Below, piece by piece: positions 9,985 through 20,760 of a stretch of DNA of 24,843 bases. Location: the NCBI GenBank assembly GCA_018398765.1, contig JAHBMJ010001099.1, positions 6,919 to 31,761 of the forward strand, written 5' to 3'. How positions within the stretch are numbered: position 1 is the stretch's first letter; each line of letters starts with the position of its first letter. The stretch comes from Chromera velia. Lineage: Eukaryota > Sar > Chromeraceae. A model generated the notes under the pieces. It did no database searches, was not told the DNA's origin, and was given only the letters and a program-made list of their open reading frames with translations. Both the position numbers and the translations under genes were made by a program.

Positions 9985-10911
9985 TTATTGTGAGAGAAGA
10001 GTTGGTTTGAATGCAGCATCTGAACCTGCCAGGCTCCCTTCCCTCCCCAGAATCCCACTGGCAGAAGCATGCAGGGTCTCTGGGAGAGGACAGAAGGAGA
10101 GGAAGAGACCCGACGGATACGCACCCACTGCCATCACATCCTCCAAGGGGGGTACAGGCAGACCTGCACACATGCACATGCATGCACTTTTGCAGACAAT
10201 CTCATGGTTCAGTGAAAGCCTGAACGTATTCAGCCATGAAAAAAGGCGATTTCCACAGAGTGAGAAAGCGCAGAGATTAAATGGATATGCACCTTCCAAG
10301 GACGACGGGAAGATCCCTTGCTGCACATGCAACTCTACCATGAGGTCTTTTTCGCTCCGAATCTCAGAGAGTCCCTTTAAATGTCGATGAAGAGCGAAAA
10401 CAACCTTACCTCTCCACAATTAATGGATGGATGGAAGAATCTTGAAGACAAGCCGACGGTGTTTGAAGGCATTGAATCAGACAGCCTTCGTCTGGGAGGG
10501 TCTTGAAAGCAGAAAGTAAGAAAGGCACACAGACAAACAGTACCGTCGACGAACAGAAATCCCCCCNATTTCCCAAAGCACCTCCACCCACCCACCCTTA
10601 TCGTCGACCTCCGAGAGTGTCAAAGAGAAGGCCCCCACCAGAGAGGCACACAGGGCCGTCATTTCCGCAGCTGCCAGCGCCCGTCCTGCATGTGCGAATC
10701 AATTTGTGTTTGAGAAACTTACAATCAGAAAACAACCCAATGATTCATGAAATAAACACTGCATGCATGAGCAGGAAACAAAGCACTGAATCCCTCTGCC
10801 CACCCAATCAATCCTCAAATGGAAACCAAGATTCAAAGAGGACGAGAAGAGAAACACACCCCCACACACCAACAAAATGCACCACCAATCATCAACCAGC
10901 AGGGACGGGGA

Positions 10912-10973
<62 letters not shown>

Positions 10974-13656
10974 ACATAAACAAACAAACGAAGACGCGAA
11001 CCCACCCGGACAGACGCGACGTCCTCCCCCGAAAGGGAAGCAGAGTTCCTCGAGTGACACACGCGCCTGCCGTCTCCTTTCTTCTGCAGCCGCCCTCTCC
11101 GAGTCTCGGGGAATCGACGCATCCCATCTGCAGTTTGTGCATCCATCCGTGCATAATTCAGTGCATGTGTCGTTCAGGACACGAACGCTTACCTCGTTGC
11201 AAGCACGAAAGAGCAACACGGAAGGGAAAAGGAAAAATTCGGCAAACCAGACTCCAATGCGGGCAAATGCTCTCCCCCCCCCCCTCTCCNNNNNNNNNNN
11301 NNNNNNNNNNNNNNNNNNNNNNNNNNNNNNNNNNNNNNNNNNNNNNNNNNNNNNNNNNNNNNNNNNNNNNNNNCCCCCCCCCCCTCTCCCTCTCTCTCTC
11401 TGTGTGTATGCGTTTGTGTGGGTGTGCATACTTCTTTGCTCGCTTGATTCTCTCCCAACCTGTTAGGATCAAATTCCCACGGTTTATCGAAAAACTCCGG
11501 CTGCAAAAAAGGAAGGAGACAGGGAAGGAATACAGAAAGGATGTCATCAAGTCCCCCCCCCCAATTTCTGGAGGCAAACAACATCAGTTGCAGCTGAAAG
11601 GCAGTCGCCAAACCAATCAACCATCCATCCACCCATCCAGGCAACCAACCACAGGTCTTCTCTTCTCTTCTCTTCTCTTCTCTTCAAAAGAGTTCAGAAA
11701 GAATACGGCCAAGAAGCAAGGAGAAAGGAAGTCGGAAAGCAAAACGTGAGGATCGCAGAGAAATGGACACACCTGCCTTTCTGTCAGTCTATCGCTCTGT
11801 TAGTGAACATTTCTGCTCTGCCCCCAGAACAAAAAAGCTATCTGTATTTAAAGAGAAAAAGCGCATGTGACGACAAAATGCGAGAACAATCTTACTACCG
11901 CATATTGGTTTCACTTACACGTCACTACGCTGTGTAAGTGTCATGTAATGAAAATGAAAGCAACGATACAACCATGAAAAGAAACAGAGAGAAAGAGCGA
12001 TCTTGCAAGCACAGTGAAGAAGCAGATGTACAAATACACGAAAGAAGAGACAGGGAGACAGGGAGGGGGCGTGCATGTGCGCGTACATCTGCCATGAGGG
12101 CCCGAGTGAGGACGATGACCATATCTCCCCTCCGCACCCTCACAGACTCAGCAGCAGCAGCAGCCTCCTTTCCCTTTCCTTGCATGCCGACGCCCCATGA
12201 GGTTCCGACGTCTCCCACGCCGTTTGTGTGCGTCTCTGCGGTGTGCTGTCGTTGTTTCTCGAGGGACGAACTCAGTTCTTCCGACAGAACCTGGAGTGTG
12301 CAGGAAGGGAACGAAGGGCTGTGATGGAAGTGAAGAGAGAATACGACATGATCAGCCAAGAAAGCAGTAGTATGAGGGAACCGGCGCTGCTATCCGTTGG
12401 AGGGCGTACAGGAATCTTCTTCAAGTTTTCAAGATCTAGGCAATGAAGTCATTAAAGGAAAGGAAGAGAAAGGGGAGAGGGAGGGAAGGAATGGACAAAC
12501 AGAAGAACGAAGATTTCAAGAACGTTTCTGTCACCTTCGGTCACAATTGGTTGTTTTGATCATTCATGCTGGCGAATTCATGCAGTAAAGTGCTCACTCA
12601 CCCCATCCGTTTGTGTCTGGGGTTGTGCGGAGGTACTGGTTGTTGACAATTCGCACGGGAGGTCCTTGATGTCTTCCTTTGCGACGCTTCCGATGATGGG
12701 GGCAGCGCTTCGAAGCCGCAACGTCTCCTTTGTCATCTGCACCCGCGCACTCGTGAATGGATTCACATTGCACCACTGGCACACATACACACACTCACGC
12801 CCACTTACACACAGCGAGAGAGAGAGGGAGGGGGGGGGGGGGGGGGGGGGGGGCGAAGGAGGGTGAGGGCGAAAGTCACAGGCAGACAGGCGAGCAGACA
12901 GAGACAGACAGACGGACATACAAAACCAGAGAGAGAGACGGAGAGGCAGAGAGAGAGGCACACTACTCACGTTCCCTATCAGCTTCAGTTTCTGAAGAGA
13001 GTCCAGAGAGTCGGGGATTCCGCAGACACCCAGCACTTCAGTCGCCTCTCTCCGAGCTTTGGACTGGCAGTCACTCAAGCACAAATGAAGCATAAAAAGA
13101 AGAAAGGAAAAGAAGGAGACTATCATCATGTTTGTTGAGCGTCTTCCACAGGGAGGGAGGGAATTTGGCTGGGATCGAGGTTTCCTTCCAGAGCTTCCAT
13201 TAATTCCTTCAAGGCAAGTCTGCCGTCAGAAAACGTGTGCATCATGGATGCGGACGTCTATGCACAGTGGGAAAGAAAGATCGAAAATCGGAAATGCAGC
13301 TTTTCCAAATGAATTTACTTTCGTCTTGTTTTCCTTGCTACGCCATCACACGCTTGTTCAGAAGAAAGGCTACAGAGAGACATGGTGCATACAAAACAGA
13401 GAGATAGAGAACTTGCTTGAAAACTTCGCTGCCATGCTTGAGCAAATCTCTCTGCGTTCTCTCGATTCTTCTCCGTCCTTCATACGACCACAACATGTAA
13501 TGCTGAACCCCCCTATCCGTCGACACCTTCACACACGGCCGCAGGAAAGCCAATTAACACGCCATGCACCTGTAATTCAGGTTTGAGGGCCAAGAACCAG
13601 AGCTGCCAGGCCAGGGACCCTGCAGTCGTGTCGTGACCTGCAAACAGAAACTGGAC

Positions 13657-13698
<42 letters not shown>

Positions 13699-14380
13699 AC
13701 ATACACACACACACACATACACACACATACACACACACACACACACACGCTTGAGCACGCAGAGACATTGAGAGGCAGAGCATTCCCTCGATCTTTCCCC
13801 CATGCCCCCTGCTCGACCGACCGACCGACTGACCACTTCATGGATCAGTTCCTCGTCGTTCATTGCGCCCCCCTCGTCCTCCGATGTCGCATCAATCAGG
13901 GCGTCCAGCAGATCCCCCCCTCCCTGCTGTGGTTGCTGGCCGAGGTCGCCCTCTTTATTGGCCCGATCTTCTCGCTTCTTTTTGATCAAATTTTTCACGT
14001 AGAACACGATCTGCATGCAAGCGTGAAAAGAAGGTAAGAAAAAAGGAGAAACATTAATCGCACAAAGCGGATTGAAGGGAGCTGGTTCGTGTGTCCGGGA
14101 CGCCCTTCTATCACACACACAAAGTGCCGTTCTTGGAAGGAAACCCGAGTCCATCCTTTCACCGATCACTCACTCATTGTTTTTCCGTTTAATTCTCTGC
14201 CCGTCCGTCTCTCCCTCCACATCCACTGACAGACCCTCCGGTATTGATGTCTCAATTAAGCAAAATATTCGAATGTCTTGGGGGGTTCATCTGTATGTTC
14301 GTTGACCCAATCAACCACAGCACGCGGACTCCCTCTCCCTCGAACACAGCAGAGCATTCAAGCTCTCTGTCTGCCCCCCC

Positions 14381-14411
<31 letters not shown>

Positions 14412-16228
14412 CTCACTCGCTCTCTGCTGACCTTCTTGACAGATTCGAGCGCTCTCCTGTCCTCCGTATTCGGAAAATAACGCCAGTAAGCGAAAGGAGC
14501 AAGAAACCTGCAGACAGATAACCTTGATCTTCTAAGCTCTAGTTCAAATGAACAATGAAAAGCCAAAGCCGAGGGTAGAAAAAGAAGCGAAAGGACCGAC
14601 AAAAGGAGAAGAAGCAAGAAACAGGAAGCATCAACCTCATCTTCAATGAGCTTCCCTACCTGCTCAGGCGCCTAAATTCTGCCCAGCACATCCTCTGTCT
14701 GACTGCCTTTTCTGTCTCTTTCTCTGTCTTCCTGCCTGGCTACCTATCTGCCTGCTTATCTGGCTGCCCGTCTGTCTATCTCGATGCATGACGTTTTTCT
14801 TGTTTGTTACATGATTGAAAGAAAAAAAGAAAGTCAAAAATCAGAGAGTCAGTCTCCATGTCTGCTTGCCTCTCAGCCCGCTGTCCGTCTTTCATGTGCG
14901 CAGCGTCTTTGCGTGCGTGTATGAGCAAGTACCGATGAATGCCGGGCTCTGTGTGGTTTTTGTCACTCGCTGGCTGTGCAAGCAGGTCATTCGCGTCTCA
15001 TCTCCAGAGAAGTGGAAGAAAAATAATCAGAAAAAGGAAAAGAGTAAGAAAAAAATGGAGAAGGAGAAGGAGAAGGAGAAGAAAGAGACGAAACAGATAA
15101 AAGAAAAGAGACGAACCACTTTCCAAATACAGCGACAGCATTTTCGAAGTCTCTCATTGTCACATCCCCCTCTCCTTCTCCCCTTGCCTCCATCCCAGGA
15201 ACCCCCCCTTCTCCCTCTGCTTGCCCATCTCCCTCTGCAATGTCCTGCCCGAAGGCGATCTTCAGGAGAATCGACATAATCGATTCCTTCAAGAGCCTGT
15301 TCACGTCACAGGGCGCTCCTGCAAAATCAGAGACAGTCAGGACGAGCAACTGACGACACCCACCTCATGAAATTCTCTCAGAAGAGGGAGAACGCTACCT
15401 GTCCTGTGCGGCAGGAATTACGAACGGGGAGATGAGGGCAACCCAACAGAGAATCAGCCTGAGAGGATAGAAAAGAAAATTGACTGACCTTTCATGCGAA
15501 GAACGCGCTCCCTCAGATCGCGGCACCTCTCCGAGATGTCACCCATGGCTCTCTTCACTTGGGGAGTTGTGAAGGCTTTGGCTGTATCCGAGGCAGACAG
15601 GCAGACAGGCAGACAGACAAGAGAGCAGCAGTACGCAAGAAGGTAAGTCGAACATTTCTACTGAACGGAAACGCATGTCTTGAAGACCAAGAAAAAAGGA
15701 CAGACAGACAAACTGTAGAAGCAAAAGTCGGACCCCAGAGAAGATCTGGGATTCTTCCATGATCACACTCTCTACATTGACCGTCTACGGTCGGATCAAA
15801 AAGCCGTCTCCCTCACCTGCAAAGGGCCGTCTCCGTCTCCATTCTTCGTCGTTGAGCCCGAAAGTCCCGTAAGCAGAAAGATCTCGAAGCACAGGACCGA
15901 AATTAGCAGGGCGGTCAAACAGTTGAGGTCTGTTGGTGAGAACAAACCGGGTTGCGGAGAGATCCGACGACACGACGACCCTCTGGGTCCCCAGCCAAAT
16001 TTCGAATGTTTTCCCAAATTGGCGGCTCATCTCCTCAAGACACAAGTGCAGTCTCCGTGCTGAAAGCTGATGCAAGTTGCCGAGCATCGGGAGAGGCCGG
16101 GGACCCGGAAGCTTCCTTCCGCGCCGTCTCCTCTCTCTGCGAAGAACCCAGTGAAGAAAGACGACGGAGACGGCAGACAACCCCGCTGCTGCCGCAACGG
16201 CAGCCTTTGACAGACGCATCCCTGTCAT
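9985..16228 (-). CDS. Cytochrome P450, 13 exons, 635 codons
   Basis: Heme-thiolate monooxygenase, probably ER-anchored; substrate unknown. Proposed exons, in transcript order: 16228-15817, 15581-15489, 15318-15120, 14507-14432, 14010-13834, 13656-13570, 13063-12971, 12736-12602, 12290-12087, 11500-11460, 11127-11006, 10685-10596, 10163-9985. All introns are GT-AG and all phases agree. Visible features are an N-terminal membrane segment (about 8-29), the hinge KLPGPRPLP (39-47), I-helix AGHDTT (325-330), K-helix ETLR (383-386), FDPNRW (502-507, split by the gap-containing intron) and the heme loop FGGGRRVCPG with Cys545. An in-frame TAA 12 bases upstream supports the start. It is longer than the usual ~500 residues because of low-complexity inserts in exons 3, 5 and 8-9. 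CYP family not assigned. The last exon (about LEDVMAVGAYPSGLFLSF, then a non-conserved tail) is the least certain. Confidence 0.92.
10567..10567. other. Ambiguous base N
   Basis: One undetermined base lies inside P450 intron 12, just beyond a C-run. It does not affect the coding model. Confidence 0.95.
10913..10971. repeat. (AC)n(AG)n compound microsatellite in P450 intron 11
   Basis: About 30 bases of AC repeat followed by about 30 bases of AG repeat. It reads as (CT)n(GT)n on the P450 sense strand and lies wholly inside intron 11. Confidence 0.95.
11290..11373. other. 84-base assembly gap in P450 intron 10
   Basis: A run of 84 N is flanked on both sides by C-runs followed by CTCTCC. The near-identical flanks suggest that a poly-C/CT repeat could not be sequenced through, so the true gap size is unknown. 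The splice phases of exons 10 and 11 join correctly across it to give the conserved FDPNRW motif, so it is probably purely intronic. Confidence 0.95.
11656..11685. repeat. (TCTTC)n microsatellite in P450 intron 9
   Basis: Five to six tandem TCTTC pentamers, intronic with respect to the P450. Confidence 0.9.
12830..12853. repeat. 24-base poly-G run in P450 intron 7
   Basis: An uninterrupted G run on the plus strand, which is poly-C within the pyrimidine-rich intron on the P450 sense strand. It is preceded by GA repeats. Its exact length is likely to be unreliable in the assembly. Confidence 0.9.
13659..13749. repeat. (CA)n microsatellite in P450 intron 5
   Basis: About 90 bases of CA repeat with occasional CATA units. 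It reads as (TG)n on the P450 sense strand and directly precedes the acceptor of the I-helix exon. Confidence 0.95.
14383..14411. repeat. (TG)n microsatellite in P450 intron 4
   Basis: Roughly 14 TG units close to the donor side of intron 4. Confidence 0.9.
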
Positions 16229-16702
16229 TGCGAGAAATTACACTTTCCGCAGCTTCTCTTTGCACTCCTTGAACACGTCCCAGTAAGTGGAACACTCTGT
16301 GTGTCGGAAGGCTTCTGCGTAGGCCTCAAAAGAGCCTGCGCGAGGTGCCATACGAGTTAATTGGGACGTACTGCTGCTTTCGAGTTTGGAGCTGCGAACA
16401 CAAAACTCTGCTTTCCGGGCCATGCATGCGCGCGCGGATCTTCAGCAATTCTCTGCAGGGTCGAATATGGGTCGAGTATTCGCGTCTCGCATATTTCGTC
16501 TCGTCTCTTCCTCGAACTTTCATGAACAGTCTAACACAGACAGAGAGGTGTGCCATTACTACATGGCACTCAGTGGCACTATACAGTCAGTAAGCGGAAG
16601 ATTCAAGAAGGCTGCAAGACTCATCTTGTCAGCTGACTGTTCCCTCTAGCTACTGACATAGGACTTTGGTTTCCGTCAAAGACGCAAGAACCAGATCGAA
16701 GC
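16229..16702. promoter_or_regulatory. Divergent intergenic region between P450 and msrA
   Basis: The two start codons face away from each other across 474 bp, so promoters and 5' leaders of both genes must lie here, or in upstream non-coding exons. I see no TATA box or known operator that I would trust. The region contains a minus-strand ORF ending at 16238, in frame with the P450 and separated from its ATG by nine bases. Confidence 0.55.
16238..16354 (-). CDS. Short upstream ORF or small-protein exon before P450
   Basis: Thirty-eight codons from ATG to a TAA at 16238-16240 (the frame is open back to 16423) encode an acidic/basic helix-like peptide, including HTECSTYWDVFKECKEKLRK. It has two Cys spaced ten apart next to a Trp, loosely like CHCH-type small mitochondrial proteins; this resemblance is weak. 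A good splice acceptor (CCTCGCGCAG) lies at its 5' end, so it might instead be the last exon of a small minus-strand gene. The stop lies nine bases before the P450 ATG and in the same frame, so it could also be a leader peptide (uORF) in the P450 transcript. Function unknown. Confidence 0.3.
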   Translation of the reverse strand, partial: RMAPRAGSFEAYAEAFRHTECSTYWDVFKECKEKLRKV

Positions 16703-19407
16703 ATGCGACTCTCCTCTGTCTCCTTGAAGCGCACTGCTGCAGCACTGTGCTGCTGTATTGCCAGCAGTCGTGCCTTTGTCCTGTCTCACCGCATGCGTGG
16801 GGGAGCTCCTCTCTCCTCTACATCCTCTTCCTCCACTCGCTTTTCCTCAACCCTTCAGCCTGCTTCCCTTCTCGGCGCCTTCGGCCTCTTTGGCGGCGGG
16901 GACGTTGACGTGAAGGCAGTCGCGCAGAAGCCGACTCCTGTGGACGGAATCAAACAAAACAAACCTGCCGAGGTATGCGTTCGCCCTGCTGCCTGTCTCT
17001 TATCAACCTGTGGATCCGTCCAACCCCACAGGGGGTGCGTACAGACCCTTCAAATGATCTGATTCCTCTAGAACGAATGTGCGTGCGTCAACTGCTGCAG
17101 GTCGCGACGTTGGCAGGCGGGTGTTTCTGGGGACTCGAAAAGTACTTTCGCAATCAGGTAGACTTTCTTTGCCTCTTCCCTTTCTCGTCCGCCCCCCTCA
17201 TGTGCCTCCTCCTTTGAGACCGTCGCCAGATGCGTGATAGAGAGATGCCATTGCTTTTGTTCTTTGCTCTTAGAAGAGGCAGAAGAAGAGGACTGCCTAC
17301 GCTGTGGTTGCCGAACGATTGCTGTATGCTTCCAGCCTTTTTTTTTCTTCAGTCGTTCCCTTTCCTTGCTTTGCTTTCTCCGGGCTCGTCTCTCTGTCTC
17401 CCACTCCCTCTCTCCCTCTCCCTCTCCCTCTCCCTTCTTCTTGCTTTTCTCTTGGCGGCTCACGTTGCTTGCTTGCATCCTGTTTGGGTGCATCTTTAAG
17501 CGTGTGCAGGTATGCATGCACAGTGAATAATCAATCGTGCATTCATGCGGTTCGGAAAGGAGCCGAGGGTGAACCATGCATTCATGCGTTTATGCGTCTT
17601 TCCATGTTTCTGTTTGTGCAGTTTGGAAAGAAGCTGAAGTCTACGTGGGTCGGGTATGTCGGAGGGGAGAAGGCAAACCCCACTTACGAGGTAGGTTTAG
17701 GTTGCTCAGGTGGGAAAAGGAGATGCGGCAGTGTGAGGAGGGAGAAGAGCGATGCTTGACGAATTTTTTCAATGACAAAACAGGAAGGGCTGCATTCATT
17801 CAAAGCACACACGACGTATGCCTCTGTGTGCAAATGAGGCCGAGACCCGACGATGATATTTCGAACTAGTTTATTTTTGTCCTTCTTTCTTTTTCTCGTT
17901 GTGTCCTCTTTTCATTTCCTTTACTTCGGCTGCCCCTCTCTGTCTCTCTTCGGCATTCCCTGCCCATTTGCCTCTTTTCTCTGTTTTCCCCGTTCCGTTT
18001 TTCTCAAATACCTTCCTTGACTTACTGAGTTGTTTCGTTCACTCTCGCAGCCTTGTATTTGTGTGTCTGCTACCCTAACGGATGTGTGCAGCAAGTCTGC
18101 AGTGGCCGCACGGGACACGCAGAGGCGATCCAGATCGAATACTTTCCTGATGAGGTAGCGTATGAGGAGCTGTTGGAGTTCTTCTGGAAACTTCATGTGA
18201 GTATATAGGTGAATGAATAGCTAGGCCGATTGGTTTTCTGTTCAGTTTCAAGTGGAGGCTGTTTGCTGTCAAACCTTTTTGTCTATATGTACGTCCCTCT
18301 CTGTGTCTGCGTATCTTCCTGCCTGACTGCATCTGCTGTCTTTCTGTGTGCATTCCTCCACGAAAGCCATTAAGTTCTTCTTGTCTGTGTCTGGATATGA
18401 AAGTGGAAGTATGTGTCTCTTTCTCTGTCGGTTGGTCTTGCTGCCATCAACTGCCTGTATGTGGCACGGCAGGCAGGAGGTGGGGGTGGGGAGGGGAGAA
18501 TCATTGTCAGCACTACATGGATCAGTGAGCTCTTCACATTCATGCACTCGCGTGACTGTCTCATTCCCCTCGGAAGACAAATTTACGCTCTTCTGAATTA
18601 TCTGCTGGTCCCTTTCTGTTCTGGCTTTCTCTCGGTTCGTGACTGCCTAACGCATTGACTTTACATGAGTGCCCAGTCAAATCAATCTTCATGTGCCCGT
18701 ACGTTTCCTTCTCCTTGGTCGTCTCCCCTTCTCTCTGTATTTCGCTCCGTCTGCCCACTCGCCTTCAGTGTGTGCATGCTCAAATGCTTTGTGTGATCGC
18801 ATGACTGAGCAGGACCCCACCACTCCGAACAGACAAGGAAACGATGTTGGGACCCAATACAGGTCGGCCACTTCTCTCTCTGTCTCTCTCTCCCTCTGTG
18901 TGTGTGTGTGTGTGTGAGTGAGTAGGGCGGTAGGGTTGCCGATTGTGCGAGAGCAAGAGAGGAGCTCTCCAGAGGAGTGTTGACGGCAAATTTGCCTCAG
19001 ACTTTGGGGTGATCTGCTGGCATGTCCGCGTGGCCTTGTGTCTTGTCGCGTTTGTGCAGGTTCTTTTCTTTCTGTTTGTGTGTGTGCGCATGCGTGCGCG
19101 CCCCAAAGGGCACATTCAAGTGCCGGTGTTCAATGTACGGTTTGTGCATCCGTTCAAGCCCTGTGATAGACTGTGCGCCACACTGTGTGTCGCGTGTGTG
19201 TGCAGGTCTGCGGTGTTTTTCCACTCCCCGGAGCAAAAGGAAGCTGCAGCGAAGGTGATGGGAGAGGTGCAGCCGAAGTGGAAGAACAAGATCTCCACCG
19301 AGATCGTGGAGGGAAAGCCTGAGGACTTTTGGCCTGCAGAGGGCTATCACCAAATGTATTTGTTCAGCAATCCGATGGGGTACTGCAACCACAGACCGAG
19401 GTGGTGA
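16703..19407 (+). CDS. msrA: Peptide methionine-S-sulfoxide reductase MsrA, plastid-targeted
   Basis: MsrA reduces methionine S-sulfoxide in proteins using thioredoxin. Proposed exons: 16703-16972, 17101-17157, 17622-17690, 18092-18196, 18813-18862, 19206-19407. Every intron is GT-AG, phases agree, and they give 250 residues. Exon 2 carries the catalytic motif GGCFWGLE (nucleophile Cys98). Exon 4 has VCSGRTGHAEAIQIEY, exon 5 DPTTPNRQGNDVGTQYRS and exon 6 YHQMYLFSNPMGYCNHRPRW, with a second Cys244 in the usual resolving position. Residues 1-90 form an extension absent from bacterial enzymes: a hydrophobic signal segment with an SSRAFVLSH site, then a Ser/Thr/Arg-rich stretch. That is typical of complex-plastid targeting, so the enzyme probably works in the plastid stroma (inference). 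It is complete, with no damage seen. Confidence 0.95.
17341..17460. repeat. Pyrimidine-rich tract in msrA intron 2
   Basis: CTCCCT-type hexamer and mixed CT/TTTC repeats on the msrA sense strand. Pyrimidine-rich introns on the sense strand are common to both genes in this window. Confidence 0.8.
18896..18917. repeat. (TG)n microsatellite in msrA intron 5
   Basis: About ten TG units shortly after the donor of intron 5, preceded by CT repeats. Confidence 0.85.
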
Positions 19408-20100
19408 GGTAAACGCTCCATCCAATTTAAGGACGGCATACACGTTCAATGACAGTGCAGTTGTGCAGTTGACGGGAAGGAAACTGAGGCCGACGGTTGC
19501 TCTGCTCTTTTGAAAGAGTGACCGACTGACCCATGCAGTCCAAAGAAGAAAGAAGGGCAGCGTGATTCAATGGCAATCCCTCCCTTGCCTTTGGAGGATG
19601 AGCGGGGCCGATGCTGTTCTCGTTTTCATGAATGAATCAATGGATGGTTGAGCGAATGGATGGATGAAGGTTCGCGAACGTAGTAGGTGAAGTGGAGAAG
19701 GGGGTATCCGCCGAAGAGCATCCATACCCTGCCAACTTCTCTGGCAGTGCATGCACTCAATTGTAATGCTTTGATTCTTCCATGCATGCAGTGGAAGGAA
19801 CACCGGGGGTGCATGTATTTCCATCAGTGAGAGAGAGAGAAGACACGGCTGGAGAGTGAGTGAGAAGGAACCTGCATCGACCACAGGGTTGATCGCTTAC
19901 AAAAGTGGACTGGGGTGTGTGTGAAAACGGACAGGAATGTTGTTTGGCGTTACAGAGTGCGGGTGTGCATGCAGGGTTGCATACGCGACACGCGCAACCA
20001 ACGGATGATCGAAGTTAGACGCACGGAAGCAGTGGCAGTGATTTATCGCAGTGTGCATGTACAGCTCTTTCACAACGAAAAAAGCGCATGCTCGTAGTAG
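19408..20100. other. msrA downstream region, no gene recognised
   Basis: Presumed msrA 3' untranslated region and flank. Frames on the minus strand (19567-19884) have no recognisable content. There is no clear polyadenylation signal. Several TGCATGCA palindromes occur, as they do throughout the window. Confidence 0.4.
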
Positions 20101-20760
20101 TAGATCGAGTCAATCAAAGCATTCAAATCAAATCCTTTGTAGTTATAGCCCGAAAACCGATTGATCGCTAGATCAAACTCGCGTAACGATATGTAATGCA
20201 TTGTACATGTAAAAGATTGCAACGTATTTGAGCCGAAAGTTACTTCATATATACAGACTAGTACAGAGATTAATACAGATGAATGATTGTGAGTCTAGTT
20301 GTGAGTCTATTATTATATGTCCATTATGATGATGATGATCGAGTTACCTATAAACTGTCTTCTGTGTATGACTGTAAACTAGATTCTTTTAGACTTTATA
20401 TTTTGGTATGAAAGGCATAAGTCAACACCGTTTAACAGGAAACCGCTTTCTAACATGACGTTTAAACTGCTTTTACTATATTTTCTAGTATATTTTCATA
20501 GTCAGATTAGTTCAAAGATAAATTTACCATCCATAAATTTATTGTCCAAGTTTAATGAGTTTTTTAGCTGAAAACAAACCAGAATCAGAAATTTGGAATC
20601 AAACATCAAGTGTTTTCTTACTTTGTTTCTTATACTGGATTGAGAAGACAAAACTATAAAAGCGGTTTAGCATCTAGTTTAGTATTAATCTATATGCATT
20701 AACTAGATGCATTAAGCGCCTTAGCACCTGCATGGTTTATAGTTTATGGTGAGGATACAC
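20101..20760. other. AT-rich segment without genes
   Basis: This ~660-bp stretch is markedly more AT-rich than the gene region beside it and has no long open frame on either strand. It shares the base composition of the retroelement flank at 6781-7017. It could be old transposon sequence, but I recognise no ends or proteins. Confidence 0.5.

Noticed and set aside
11418-11459. Longer P450 exon 10 ending at the GTATGC donor
   Set aside because: That reading adds LGENQASKE and breaks the phase. Ending at AACAG|GTTGGG restores the conserved FDPNRW motif with exon 11.
10833-11749. ORFs reading through the N gap on both strands
   Set aside because: They are artefacts of translating N as X. Only the FGGGRRVCPG-containing part (11127-11006, minus) is coding.
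13128-13586. 152-codon plus-strand ORF
   Set aside because: It is antisense to P450 intron 6 and the start of exon 6, and has no recognisable motif.
14815-15279. 154-codon plus-strand ORF
   Set aside because: It is largely the Lys/Glu-rich antisense of the pyrimidine-rich P450 intron 3 and part of exon 3.
15570-15580. Alternative P450 exon 2 acceptor six bases downstream
   Set aside because: It keeps the frame, but removes two residues from a spacing (W to AFT) that otherwise aligns with other P450s, so the upstream CAG acceptor was preferred.
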